Of a stretch of 60,056 nucleotides of DNA, positions 1 through 7,587 are shown in pieces. A program made the translations under genes and the position numbers. Location: the IMG/VR virus record IMGVR_UViG_3300033156_000984, positions 1-60,056 of that record. One strand, 5' to 3'. Below the pieces are notes generated by a model. The model did not search any database, was not told the DNA's origin, and saw only the letters and a list, made by a program, of their open reading frames with translations. How positions within the stretch are numbered: the stretch's first letter is position 1; each line of letters begins with the position of its first letter. Origin of the DNA: a virus.

Positions 1-223
1 TCAGTTCAAAAGTCCGTATATTTTCGGTCTTCAGCCCGTATTGAGATCCTTCGCAAAACCTAATCATTCTATTGAGAAATTTGTTGGGAAAATTATCCGC
101 ATCAATGGAGAATATTTATTTGAAATTGAGATAGAAATTACTCCACCAATTGAGGGAGAAGTTGCTATACAGATGATTGGAGTAAAGGATTTTAAACTAA
201 ATGAATATCTTGTTTCGAAATAA
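1..223 (+). CDS. Small hypothetical protein, 3' part (gene wraps the circle junction)
   Basis: This is the 3' part of an 80-residue gene whose start lies at 59923 near the other end of the window. The reading frame is continuous through the 114-bp terminal overlap, with codons in phase from base 2. The protein reads as beta-rich with an acidic centre (EIEIEITPP) and no recognised family. The ATG at 41 is internal and should not be taken as the start, because the upstream copy has a strong ribosome site (CGGAGGTGA) at 59908-59916. It is followed 23 bp later by another small gene, so both probably belong to the rightward early operon. Confidence 0.75.
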   Translation, partial: QFKSPYIFGLQPVLRSFAKPNHSIEKFVGKIIRINGEYLFEIEIEITPPIEGEVAIQMIGVKDFKLNEYLVSK

Positions 224-246
224 TTAAGAAAAGGGGGGATTTTAAA

Positions 247-513
247 ATGGATAATTTCTATGCAGAGAAGCAGATTGTTATCGAAAAGATTAAGAACCTA
301 AAGAAAGTTTATGAGAGTATGCAAGAAAAATTAGAAATATTCTCAAGGGAAATGAAAGAATTTTTGGAAAAATATGATGAAGTATTGAGGAGAGATATGG
401 AAGATTTGCCAATCTGGCTTGTAATGAATTTAAGCCTTAAGGAGATAGACCAAATCAAAGAAATTTTAAAATTTTTTGACAAAGTAATTGAGTATTTCGA
501 AACCGAGGAATAG
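247..513 (+). CDS. Small coiled-coil hypothetical protein
   Basis: This encodes 88 residues, almost entirely helical and highly charged, with a heptad-like coiled coil over roughly residues 8-50. A GGGGGGA-type ribosome site sits just before the ATG. It is the last gene of the rightward early unit; 855 bp of non-coding DNA follow. No family is recognised. A small regulatory or inhibitor protein is plausible from size and place, but that is inference. Confidence 0.7.
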   Translation: MDNFYAEKQIVIEKIKNLKKVYESMQEKLEIFSREMKEFLEKYDEVLRRDMEDLPIWLVMNLSLKEIDQIKEILKFFDKVIEYFETEE

Positions 514-815
514 AAATTTAACCTATGTATAAACGCTTCTATCTTTGTTTGAAGTATTTGTAAACACTTGGGGAATGAAATTATTGCTCTACTAAAAAAT
601 TTTAAGGTTGGTTGTGGGTGGGTTCACTACTATTAAAAAATTTTAAGTTAATAACTGTTAATAACTTCATCTATATATATATAGAAATCAATCAATCAAT
701 CAATCAATCAATATATATATATAAATAGAAAAATAGAGACTTCCTTATAAAAATATAGAGATATTCCCCAAATACACATAAAAGGTACTTCCCTATAATA
801 TATTTAAACACTCAA

Positions 816-850
816 ATGTGAGAAATATATTACGGAGAAATATCTCACAT
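816..850. repeat. Inverted repeat ATGTGAGA...TCTCACAT
   Basis: Arms at 816-823 and 843-850 are perfect 8-bp complements with a 19-bp centre. The symmetry fits a dimeric regulator site or a small hairpin. No protein partner can be assigned from the sequence. Confidence 0.55.
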
Positions 851-950
851 GTACAAAAACACAACACTTATAATATACAACATATAGTACACAACACACT
901 ACTTAATAATTAACCCCAAAATGAATACCTTTTAAGAATTTAGACCATAA

Positions 951-1010
951 TACTATATTTTAGAAAAAAGCCCTATATTTTACTAAAAATCCCCATATAT
1001 TAAAATACGA
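951..1010. repeat. Iteron set 1: three 20-bp-phased units
   Basis: Three units start at 951, 971 and 991, each beginning with a C(T/C)ATATTTTA-type core (CTATATTTTA, CTATATTTTA, CCATATATTA) at the same offset. The exact 20-bp period is about two helical turns, so proteins bound at each would sit on one face. A second set with the same core and spacing lies at 1276-1335. Confidence 0.6.
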
Positions 1011-1198
1011 TTTGATTAAATATTTATAGAGAAACGATGCACAACAAAAATTAACAGTTATTAACTTTATCCATAAAATATTACAATGCAACAACTTACA
1101 ACCCCCTACTTCAAGAAGAAAAGAATTAAAGAGGCTTCCAAAGCCATACAATATATTGTGTATCAAAAATTAAGGAAAACCTACTAATTTACTGTAGA

Positions 1199-1215
1199 TG
1201 TACAAAAATTGTACA
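1199..1215. promoter_or_regulatory. Perfect 17-bp palindrome, candidate operator
   Basis: TGTACAA-AAA-TTGTACA is a perfect 7+3+7 inverted repeat. Its form fits an operator for a small dimeric HTH regulator. It lies about 150 bp upstream of the operon that begins at 1369. The HTH proteins encoded at 15977 and 55351 are possible partners, by inference only. Confidence 0.45.
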
Positions 1216-1275
1216 CAAATGGAAAGGATTAAATTATTACAGTAGGTCTAAAATCGTAGAGAAATTAAAGCACTT

Positions 1276-1335
1276 TCCTATATATTACCCAACACTGCTA
1301 TATATTAAACAACGACCCTATATATTCACCCAAAT
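1276..1335. repeat. Iteron set 2: three 20-bp-phased units
   Basis: The core TATATATT occurs at 1279, 1299 and 1319, exactly 20 bp apart, each preceded by C and usually followed by an A/C-rich tail containing CAA. The set ends about 34 bp before the start codon at 1369. It resembles set 1 at 951-1010. Spacing and copy number suggest a specific DNA-binding array, either an origin or operator sites for the large operon downstream. Confidence 0.65.
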
Positions 1336-1368
1336 ATTGATCGGAAAATTTTAGAAAGGAGGTCAATA

Positions 1369-1770
1369 ATGAAAGCCTACGATTTCAAGAAAATCGAGTC
1401 AATAAAAGAAGCACTTTCCTATTTAGAGAACCTTCCTGAAGATAAAGATTATTCATTAGTTTTCCCTTTCGAAATACTTCCAAGCGGTCATTCTTTTATG
1501 ATAAAAGTTCGCAGAAAAGGAGATGAATTTATATTTAAAGACAACGGTGATATTATGGCAGGATTATTTTTATCGGGGATAGACACTTCATCACAAAAAT
1601 TTAAAAACAAAATCACATTCCTTTGCAGATTAAACAAAGTATTTTTTGATGAATTGAGGGAAGAATTTATTTATTACACTTCCATAAAAGAATTAGAACC
1701 ATCACTTCTAAAATTCATTATATTTCTAACGATGATTTCCGCTGCGGAAACATGGCTAAGGGCAATATAA
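1369..1770 (+). CDS. Hypothetical protein, weakly DUF1828-like
   Basis: This encodes 133 residues and is the first gene of the long rightward operon, with an ideal ribosome site (AAAGGAGGTC) before its ATG. The central part, about residues 36-70 (GHSFMIKVRRKGDEF, then KDNGD and LSG), recalls the beta-strand pattern of DUF1828 proteins found in phages and plasmids. That match is from memory and weak. There is no signal peptide or membrane segment. The MoxR-type ATPase gene follows after 25 bp, so the two are probably co-transcribed. Confidence 0.7.
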   Translation: MKAYDFKKIESIKEALSYLENLPEDKDYSLVFPFEILPSGHSFMIKVRRKGDEFIFKDNGDIMAGLFLSGIDTSSQKFKNKITFLCRLNKVFFDELREEFIYYTSIKELEPSLLKFIIFLTMISAAETWLRAI

Positions 1771-1795
1771 AATAAACTAAAAGGAGGTATGTAAA

Positions 1796-2908
1796 ATGGC
1801 AAAACTATTAGGAAGGGAACTTGAAAGAAAAGCATTAACAGCAGGAATTGAAGCGGGATTACCAGTACTTTTAATTGGTAAACCCGGAGTAGGAAAAACA
1901 CATTTAGTAAATGAAACACTAAGAAAATATGAAGGGAACAAATTCACTTATCACATAACAAAATTCACAGAAGAAAAAGAAATCTTCCCGATTGATCTAA
2001 AAACCTTCCAAAAAGAAGGCAGGATAAGATATTTAAGGGAAGGAATATTAAACGCAAACTTCATTTATATAGATGAAATCTTTGATGCTTCAGATGCATT
2101 ATTAAGAGCATTTCTTGGAATAATGAATGAAAAGAAATTCATGAAAGAAGAAATTATAGAAGTTCCGTTATATTGCTTCATTGCATCATCGAATTATCAA
2201 AGACTAAATGAAACAACAGAAGCAGTACTTGATCGATTTGTAATCAAAATCCAATTCAAAGAACTAAACGAAAACCAAATAAGAACTTTATTAGAAGAAT
2301 ATAATTTAAAAGATTTCCAAAACGATCTTGAAACCGAAAAAATAACATTAGAAGAACTAGAACAAATAAGAAAAGAAGCAGAAAGTGTATTTGTTCCAAA
2401 AGACATCATTGATTTAATAGTCTTCTCAGATGCTTCGGATAGGAGAAAGCTCCAAGCAAAATATTTATATCAAGTAATGAAACTACGGGGATATACTGAG
2501 AAAGATATGCTAATGATTTTAGCATTTACATTGGATTTCAAAGTAGAAGAGATAGAGAAAGAGATATTAACAAAAATGAGACTAAATGAGCTAAAAGAAA
2601 TCGGAAACTTCTTAGAAGAACTTTCAGTAACATATCTCACACTACTTGAACCAATTGAATTGTATAACCTGCTTGAAAGATTAAAAGAATGTGAAATAAA
2701 ACTCTCACAGAATTATTCAACAGAATTCGATCAACTAATAGAAGAACTAAGAGATAAGATAACAAGCTATCAGAATCAAATTAAGGATATTCTAATCCAC
2801 AAAATTCCTCAATTTTTAACGAAGAAAGAAGAAGAAAAAGAAGAGAAGAAAGATGAAAAGGAAACAAAGAAAGAAGAAGATAACAAAGGAGAAAATCCAT
2901 GGGAATAA
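1796..2908 (+). CDS. MoxR-type AAA+ ATPase
   Basis: This 370-residue AAA+ ATPase has a Walker A motif GKPGVGKT at residues 28-35, Walker B FIYIDEI at 89-95, a sensor-1 Asn in ASSN near 133 and an arginine-finger-like LDRF near 147. Layout and spacing match MoxR-family ATPases, which work as hexameric chaperone-like machines with a VWA partner. The next gene encodes just such a VWA protein. The last 40 residues are a Lys/Glu-rich tail. The ribosome site AAAGGAGG is strong. The pair is known from cellular genomes (RavA-ViaA, CoxD-CoxE); the substrate in this phage is unknown. Confidence 0.9.
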   Translation: MAKLLGRELERKALTAGIEAGLPVLLIGKPGVGKTHLVNETLRKYEGNKFTYHITKFTEEKEIFPIDLKTFQKEGRIRYLREGILNANFIYIDEIFDASDALLRAFLGIMNEKKFMKEEIIEVPLYCFIASSNYQRLNETTEAVLDRFVIKIQFKELNENQIRTLLEEYNLKDFQNDLETEKITLEELEQIRKEAESVFVPKDIIDLIVFSDASDRRKLQAKYLYQVMKLRGYTEKDMLMILAFTLDFKVEEIEKEILTKMRLNELKEIGNFLEELSVTYLTLLEPIELYNLLERLKECEIKLSQNYSTEFDQLIEELRDKITSYQNQIKDILIHKIPQFLTKKEEEKEEKKDEKETKKEEDNKGENPWE

Positions 2909-2934
2909 ATAAAGAAGAGGAGGGAAAGAAAAAA

Positions 2935-3945
2935 ATGATAATCTTAGATAAGAAAGGTCAAGCTATATCAGATAAATTATCAAGATTATTCATGGCAAAC
3001 AAAATAAATCAAGTAGTAGGACTAATGTATGGTGAAGGTATGATATATCCAATGGATGAAACAGAAAACTTTTGGAGAATTTTCCAGAAAAGCAGACTAT
3101 GGGAGATTATAAAAGACTTAAGAATTCCAGAAGAAAACAAAGCAAAATTATTAGCATTTATCTTTGAAAGTTTTGGACCGGGTAGCATGAAAGGTAATCC
3201 TGAGAAACATTTAGGAAACATAGCAACGAAATTAGAAGAGCTACTTAAAGATAGGGAAATAGATGAAGAATTTGTAAAACGATACATTGCAGTAGAATTA
3301 TTTGAAATGAATCTAGAAATAGAACTAGAAGATGAAACAAAAATCTATACAAATGAAGAAATTGATTTAGATGGTTATGATATAACATTCACAAAATATA
3401 AATTAGGCGAGATACCAAACCTAGCAGAAATTTTATTTAGAGGCGACAACTTCATATTAGATGCAATAAACGGAAAAGTGAAGAAACAAAGATTAATAAA
3501 CATAAAACAAGAAGAAAAACATGAAAGTAAGGATTATGTAATTTTATTAGATACTTCAGGCTCAATGGAAGAATTTATAGATGTAGCATTATCAGCAGTG
3601 AGAGCAATATTAAAGAAAACAAATAAAAAAGAAGTGAAGGTATATACCTTCGATGCAAAACTAAGGGATGAATTAATAGTAAATTCAGAAGAACAATTAA
3701 GGAAATTAGCATTTGCGGGCGGTGATACAAACATAGCAAGAAGCTTAGCAGAATTACAAGAAAAATTAGAAGAGGATACGCATGTAATTTTGATATCAGA
3801 TTTCATTGATTCAAGTGTAGAGAATGAAAATACATATTTTGATAAGATAAAACTAACTTGCGTGAAGATTAAATCAGATTGGAGCGAAAATATAAAATTC
3901 AAAGCAAAAAAACTAAAAATTTATGAGGTCGAAAGCGGATTATAA
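2935..3945 (+). CDS. VWA-domain protein, partner of the MoxR ATPase
   Basis: The C-terminal half is a von Willebrand A domain with a complete MIDAS: DTSGSM, then GGDT about 57 residues on, then ISDFID. The N-terminal 180 residues are helical and of unknown fold. MoxR ATPases typically act with such metal-binding VWA proteins, and the gene follows the ATPase directly. I chose the ATG at 2935 because GAGGAGGG lies 10 bp upstream; an earlier ATG at 2899 overlaps the ATPase gene and would add 12 charged residues. The stop codon runs into 19 consecutive A's. Confidence 0.88.
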   Translation: MIILDKKGQAISDKLSRLFMANKINQVVGLMYGEGMIYPMDETENFWRIFQKSRLWEIIKDLRIPEENKAKLLAFIFESFGPGSMKGNPEKHLGNIATKLEELLKDREIDEEFVKRYIAVELFEMNLEIELEDETKIYTNEEIDLDGYDITFTKYKLGEIPNLAEILFRGDNFILDAINGKVKKQRLINIKQEEKHESKDYVILLDTSGSMEEFIDVALSAVRAILKKTNKKEVKVYTFDAKLRDELIVNSEEQLRKLAFAGGDTNIARSLAELQEKLEEDTHVILISDFIDSSVENENTYFDKIKLTCVKIKSDWSENIKFKAKKLKIYEVESGL

Positions 3946-3962
3946 AAAAAAAAAAAAAAAAA
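3944..3962 (+). repeat. A19 homopolymer
   Basis: Nineteen A's run from the stop codon of the VWA gene to just before the ribosome site (GAGGAGGTG) of the next gene. The length may be affected by sequencing or polymerase slippage. It could modulate transcription or leader folding between the ATPase pair and the small-gene cluster. Confidence 0.7.
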
Positions 3963-3981
3963 GAGGAGGTGTAGATTAAAA

Positions 3982-4254
3982 ATGAAGATCGATGCAATTT
4001 TAGTAAAAAAGGATGGTGAACGTGAAGAAATACAACTTGAAATTTTCAAAATCGAGAAAGAAGGAGCTTTCCCAATTAATATTTATATGGAGAAACATCC
4101 AGATATTGAAATCAGTGATGTAATTTATGCAGATATCTTATTGCAAGATATACGATTAGAAATTTCAGGTGAGGTAATAAACATCGAACCTAGAAAAAGT
4201 AATAAGAAATGGTATTCATTAGAAGGAGGAATATGGATTGATTTTAGGAGGTGA
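3982..4254 (+). CDS. Small beta-rich hypothetical protein
   Basis: This encodes 90 residues with alternating hydrophobic residues, which suggests an all-beta fold. It has no cysteines, signal peptide or membrane segment. The ribosome site GAGGAGGTG is strong, and the gene lies 9 bp before the next one. It is the first of a run of small genes after the MoxR/VWA pair. No family is recognised. Confidence 0.7.
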   Translation: MKIDAILVKKDGEREEIQLEIFKIEKEGAFPINIYMEKHPDIEISDVIYADILLQDIRLEISGEVINIEPRKSNKKWYSLEGGIWIDFRR

Positions 4255-4263
4255 ATTTTAAAA

Positions 4264-4614
4264 ATGAGGATTAAAACAAACAAATTCAAGATGAAAAAAT
4301 TACTAGGTAAACATTTCTTAAATCAAGACAAGGATTTCCAGATTGCTTTCCATGATAAGAAGAAAAAACGAATAATAATGGCTGCATCGTTTCCAGAAGA
4401 AGATTTAAAACATGATCTAGAATTATTAAAAGAGCATTTAAAGGAAACAGAAAATGTCGAGATATTTAATTTACCAGACTTCCATGAAATTTTGTCAGAT
4501 TTAGTAATAGGCGATGGTTATACATTTTTCCGAGTAAAAACAAATAAAGGGAATGCTTTGTTAGATATCTGGATGACCTTTGGAGGATTAGATGGAGATA
4601 TTCGGTTTGAATAA
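4264..4614 (+). CDS. Small hypothetical protein
   Basis: This encodes 116 residues: a basic N-terminus, a helical Lys/Glu-rich centre and a beta-rich end with a glycine turn (FGGLDGD). The ribosome site TTAGGAGGTGA overlaps the end of the previous gene. No family is recognised. It belongs to the tightly packed operon of small genes. Confidence 0.7.
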   Translation: MRIKTNKFKMKKLLGKHFLNQDKDFQIAFHDKKKKRIIMAASFPEEDLKHDLELLKEHLKETENVEIFNLPDFHEILSDLVIGDGYTFFRVKTNKGNALLDIWMTFGGLDGDIRFE

Positions 4615-4643
4615 TTATAAAACAAAGAGGAGGTGAATTTAAA

Positions 4644-4937
4644 ATGGCGATATTAAAAACAGAAGATTTAGCACCCATCAAGATCGATACTTTTATATTA
4701 ACAATTACAGATGATAAAGCAACATTAGAAATTCCGCATGGAGAATACTTAAAGAAATATCTAAGTGATTATATCAATGAATACATCTTTGTAGAAGATG
4801 ATAATTTAACCTTCTCAGGACTTCTTCTAAATGGAAGATATTATCACAAACAATATAGCAAATCAAAAAACGATGTACTTGAGTTAGAATTAACAGATAT
4901 TGAATTAGAATATTTCAAATCGAAAGGAGATGATTAA
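4644..4937 (+). CDS. Small acidic hypothetical protein
   Basis: This encodes 97 residues, acidic, with a mixed alpha/beta pattern and an acidic C-terminus (SKGDD). A strong GAGGAGGTGA ribosome site precedes it. The stop codon is coupled to the start of the next gene, which suggests translational coupling. No family is recognised. Confidence 0.7.
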   Translation: MAILKTEDLAPIKIDTFILTITDDKATLEIPHGEYLKKYLSDYINEYIFVEDDNLTFSGLLLNGRYYHKQYSKSKNDVLELELTDIELEYFKSKGDD

Positions 4938-4938
4938 A

Positions 4939-5511
4939 ATGCGGAAACCAACTGAAAAGGAATTAGAATTCTACATGAAACTAATCTCAATCTCAATAAC
5001 TGAAGATGGAGTATTTGCAATGTTAAAGAAGAAAGATAAAGAAAACCTAACATTAGCAGAAGCAGAAGCTTTAGGGATTAGATTTAAAAAGGATGAAAAG
5101 GAACATAGAGAATTTATTTTAGAAGACATAAAATGGAGTGTCAGATTCATAGTTGATGAAGATTTAGAGATTAAAAGACTGAAAACATTCCATTATTTCT
5201 CGCCTCTTCAAGAACGAAAAATATTACTATATAAGGATGATTCGCAGTACAGTGAAATAAAAGCAGAACTACAAATCAAGATAGATTACCCACAAGAAAT
5301 AGAACTAAAAATCTTAATCCCCTCAGAAGAAATGATTAAATCAATCCTTTCAGCAGAAATACTTAAACTTAAAGAAGAAGATATCTATCTTTCAATTCCC
5401 ATGAAAGCTACTTCAATCTATTCTGATTTAAAAGACTTAGAATTAACAATCATTTCTCCATATCCGGAGAATATTATTATTTGGAAAACAGAATGGAGGA
5501 GGGATGAATGA
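4939..5511 (+). CDS. Hypothetical protein
   Basis: This encodes about 190 residues with mixed helices and strands and no recognised motif. I chose the ATG at 4939, which has AAAGGAGATGA about 8 bp upstream; an ATG at 4930 lies inside that ribosome site. The gene overlaps the next start (ATGATG around 5508), as is usual for coupled phage genes. Function is unknown. Confidence 0.7.
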   Translation: MRKPTEKELEFYMKLISISITEDGVFAMLKKKDKENLTLAEAEALGIRFKKDEKEHREFILEDIKWSVRFIVDEDLEIKRLKTFHYFSPLQERKILLYKDDSQYSEIKAELQIKIDYPQEIELKILIPSEEMIKSILSAEILKLKEEDIYLSIPMKATSIYSDLKDLELTIISPYPENIIIWKTEWRRDE

Positions 5512-5921
5512 TGTTATTACAAATTTATCTAAGATTTGAATACCCAAATGAAGATTTAGGAGTTTTAACAAGCAAAATCATAGCAAAACGTGATTTCAGT
5601 AATGAGAAAAGTATGATTGATGTCCCAATTGCAGATATTGCACATGGAGAATTATTAAGGATAGCGAAAGATGTCCCAGAAATAATAATCAAACCATTTT
5701 ATGCAAATCCTTATAGTGCAATTTGGGATCATGATGAATGGATTGAAAAATTTAAAACATTATATCGAGAATTAGTATCAGATTTAAAATCTAATGAAAC
5801 AACAGTTTATTCAAGAGGGGATGAAATAATAATTCATCCCCCAGACTTAGGAATTCTGCAGTTAGTATTAGAAAAAATAATATGGAAATTAGAGGAGGTG
5901 ACTCAAGATGGCAGAAATTAA
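5508..5921 (+). CDS. Hypothetical protein
   Basis: This encodes 137 residues. Start codons at 5508 and 5511 are both possible, and GGAGGAGGG at 5495-5503 serves either. The middle is rich in aromatic residues (FYANPYSAIWDHDEW) and the end is helical. The reading frame ends beyond the start of the next gene, which overlaps it by 14 bp. No family is recognised. Confidence 0.7.
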   Translation: MMLLQIYLRFEYPNEDLGVLTSKIIAKRDFSNEKSMIDVPIADIAHGELLRIAKDVPEIIIKPFYANPYSAIWDHDEWIEKFKTLYRELVSDLKSNETTVYSRGDEIIIHPPDLGILQLVLEKIIWKLEEVTQDGRN

Positions 5922-6159
5922 ATTTGCAAACCTAACAAAAGAAGAAATGGAAAGAGTACATGCAATGTTAGGTGCAGAAGTATTTGTAGTTGATGTAAAA
6001 ACTTCGTCAAGGAAAAAACGTGTATTTTGTGTACCAATTGATGGAGATTGGGTAACAATTTATGGTGGAGGTGGTGAAGAAGATTTACCAGATGAAATAA
6101 TTGAGGAAATCATCGATTGGCTTGAAAATGAATTAAGTAAAGAAAAAGGAGTACATTAG
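5908..6159 (+). CDS. Small hypothetical protein
   Basis: This encodes 83 residues with a central Gly-rich turn (YGGGGEEDL) and a helical acidic end. A GAGGAGGTGA ribosome site lies inside the end of the previous gene. No family is recognised. It is part of the small-gene operon. Confidence 0.7.
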   Translation: MAEIKFANLTKEEMERVHAMLGAEVFVVDVKTSSRKKRVFCVPIDGDWVTIYGGGGEEDLPDEIIEEIIDWLENELSKEKGVH

Positions 6160-6181
6160 AAAAAAAGGAGGTAAAATAAAA

Positions 6182-6436
6182 ATGCCTCGAAAACGAAAAT
6201 TACCGAAGAAGAAAGTTAAAATCTGGAGCGAATTATTAGAAAACTTACAAGGATTAGGTAATGATTTAGAACTTAGAAGTTATCGCACTTGGAGAATAGT
6301 AACTGGAGATAGAGATTTAAAATGGATTATAGGTTTAACATGGAGAATTCAGCAGTGTATTGAAGAAATATTAGAGAATTGGGAAAAGCTTCAGAAAGAG
6401 CTAAAGAATTTAAGAAAGGAGGATAAAGCTAAATGA
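6182..6436 (+). CDS. Small basic hypothetical protein
   Basis: This encodes 84 residues with a strongly basic N-terminus (PRKRKLPKKKVK) followed by Trp-containing helices. The basic stretch could bind nucleic acid, by inference. AAAAGGAGGT precedes the start. The stop overlaps the next start by 4 bp, indicating coupling. Confidence 0.7.
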   Translation: MPRKRKLPKKKVKIWSELLENLQGLGNDLELRSYRTWRIVTGDRDLKWIIGLTWRIQQCIEEILENWEKLQKELKNLRKEDKAK

Positions 6437-7044
6437 AGATAACTAAAGTAATCAAAGACGGCGAATTTAAAAAACTATGGCGAGGTGATGTAAGATTAAT
6501 CTGTATAGAGAATGATCTATATTTTATTTCAAGCTATGTGAAAGATACTATAGAATTAGACCAAGAGATCGATCTAAAGACTGGGAAAATAATTCAACGT
6601 GATAAACCAAAATATCTTCAATTAGAAGAAACAGCATGTTTTTGGGTAGATGAAAATGGTGAACCAATTAGTTTTATGGAGATTTGCTTGATTAAACCAG
6701 AAACCAATTTCCAAATTGAAGAAAGAAAAGAGGATATTAAACTATCCGGTCCGGATCATGATGAAATCTTAGAAATATTAAGAGAAATGAAGAAAGGAGA
6801 ACTGCTTGAGAAATTAAATGAAATAATACTCTCTAAGTTTGAAGAAATATTTGATGTATTTAAATTCCCAGAACTTGAGAAGGCATTGGATATTAAGAAA
6901 CTAACTTGGAAGGAACTTACTGAATTAGGTAAAAAATTAAGAAGGACGTCTGAGGTTATTATGAAGATAAAAGAGGAAGAATTATTAAAATCAGAAGGAG
7001 GCGATAAAAATGAAGGAGATCAAGAAAATAAAGAACGGACTTGA
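6433..7044 (+). CDS. Hypothetical protein
   Basis: This encodes 203 residues. The first 95 look beta-rich and the rest form helices with an acidic tail. The start overlaps the previous stop (ATGA), and AAAGGAGG lies a few bases upstream. The last 35 bp overlap the next gene, which carries its own internal ribosome site. No family is recognised. Confidence 0.7.
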   Translation: MKITKVIKDGEFKKLWRGDVRLICIENDLYFISSYVKDTIELDQEIDLKTGKIIQRDKPKYLQLEETACFWVDENGEPISFMEICLIKPETNFQIEERKEDIKLSGPDHDEILEILREMKKGELLEKLNEIILSKFEEIFDVFKFPELEKALDIKKLTWKELTELGKKLRRTSEVIMKIKEEELLKSEGGDKNEGDQENKERT

Positions 7045-7339
7045 TGCAATCTGGGATATTTTATTCAATGAATATATTGTACCGCATCATCGTGATTGGG
7101 AATATATCAAACAAAAAATTCCCAGAATGCGATTCAATTTAAGGATTTTGAGATACAAATTTAAATTTATGCTCTTCACCACATTAATAATGACATTCTT
7201 TGCAAATTTAGTATTTGCAGTTCTTCAATTTGGAACTTCTGAAATGATATATTGGTTTCTAAGATTAGGTAAAATATTTGTCCCACTTCTTTCATTTGTG
7301 ACAATCTATCTAATGGTCAAAGAAGTAATAATGAATTAA
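7010..7339 (+). CDS. Small membrane protein with two transmembrane segments
   Basis: This encodes 109 residues. A basic N-terminal half is followed by two hydrophobic segments at roughly residues 48-70 and 77-105, each long enough to span a membrane. The ribosome site GAAGGAGGCGAT lies within the end of the previous gene. It is the only clear membrane protein in this operon, so it could be an early host-takeover or superinfection protein. That role is speculation. Confidence 0.75.
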   Translation: MKEIKKIKNGLDAIWDILFNEYIVPHHRDWEYIKQKIPRMRFNLRILRYKFKFMLFTTLIMTFFANLVFAVLQFGTSEMIYWFLRLGKIFVPLLSFVTIYLMVKEVIMN

Positions 7340-7365
7340 AATAAAAAGAAGGGAGTTGGAAGAAT

Positions 7366-7569
7366 ATGAAAATAAGAAGGGAAGAAGCTCTAATCACAGT
7401 ATTATTAGAGGAATTAGAAAACATGAAGAAAGCAATCATGGAACTAAATCAGCTTTTTAAAGATAAGAAACATCAAGAAGTTGAAGAAAAATTTATTGAG
7501 ATAGTAAGAAAAATAGGAGAACTAATAGTGATAATGCAGGATCTTTCAATCAAGATTTATCAGAAATAA
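7366..7569 (+). CDS. Small helical hypothetical protein
   Basis: This encodes 67 residues predicted as two long amphipathic helices with coiled-coil character. A GAAGGGAG ribosome site precedes it. The next gene's ribosome site overlaps its stop region. No family is recognised. Confidence 0.65.
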   Translation: MKIRREEALITVLLEELENMKKAIMELNQLFKDKKHQEVEEKFIEIVRKIGELIVIMQDLSIKIYQK

Positions 7570-7587
7570 AAGGAGGTGAATTTAGAA

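Larger units (their letters stand above)
645..1067. repeat. 17-bp inverted repeat pair 385 bp apart
   Basis: AAGTTAATAACTGTTAA at 645-661 is found in exact reverse complement at 1051-1067. The left arm lies within a tandem duplication of GTTAATAACT. The arms enclose the first 20-bp iteron set. A shared binding site in both orientations is the simplest reading. Confidence 0.7.
514..1368. promoter_or_regulatory. Non-coding control region, candidate replication origin
   Basis: This 855-bp stretch has no convincing gene. It is very AT-rich and full of short repeats: a tandem GTTAATAACT pair (647-666), a TATA run followed by tandem ATCA units (about 671-724), inverted repeats at 816-850 and 1199-1215, and two sets of three motifs spaced exactly 20 bp apart (951-1010 and 1276-1335). 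Such iterated AT-rich sites are typical of origins or repressor and partition sites. It separates the two rightward operons. Origin function is inferred; no DnaA-box array was recognised. Confidence 0.55.

Noticed and set aside
1-114. Reading the 114-bp repeat as a true physical terminal repeat
   Set aside because: Length and position within a gene fit an assembly overlap of a circular or permuted molecule; nothing marks a packaging end here.
671-724. Tandem ATCA/TA repeats as a CRISPR-like array
   Set aside because: Units of 2-4 bp without spacers are simple microsatellite repeats; no CRISPR array or cas gene was seen anywhere in the window.
960-1166. 68-codon open frame on the minus strand
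   Set aside because: It runs over the iteron region, opposite to both flanking operons, with hydrophobic low-complexity sequence and no ribosome site.
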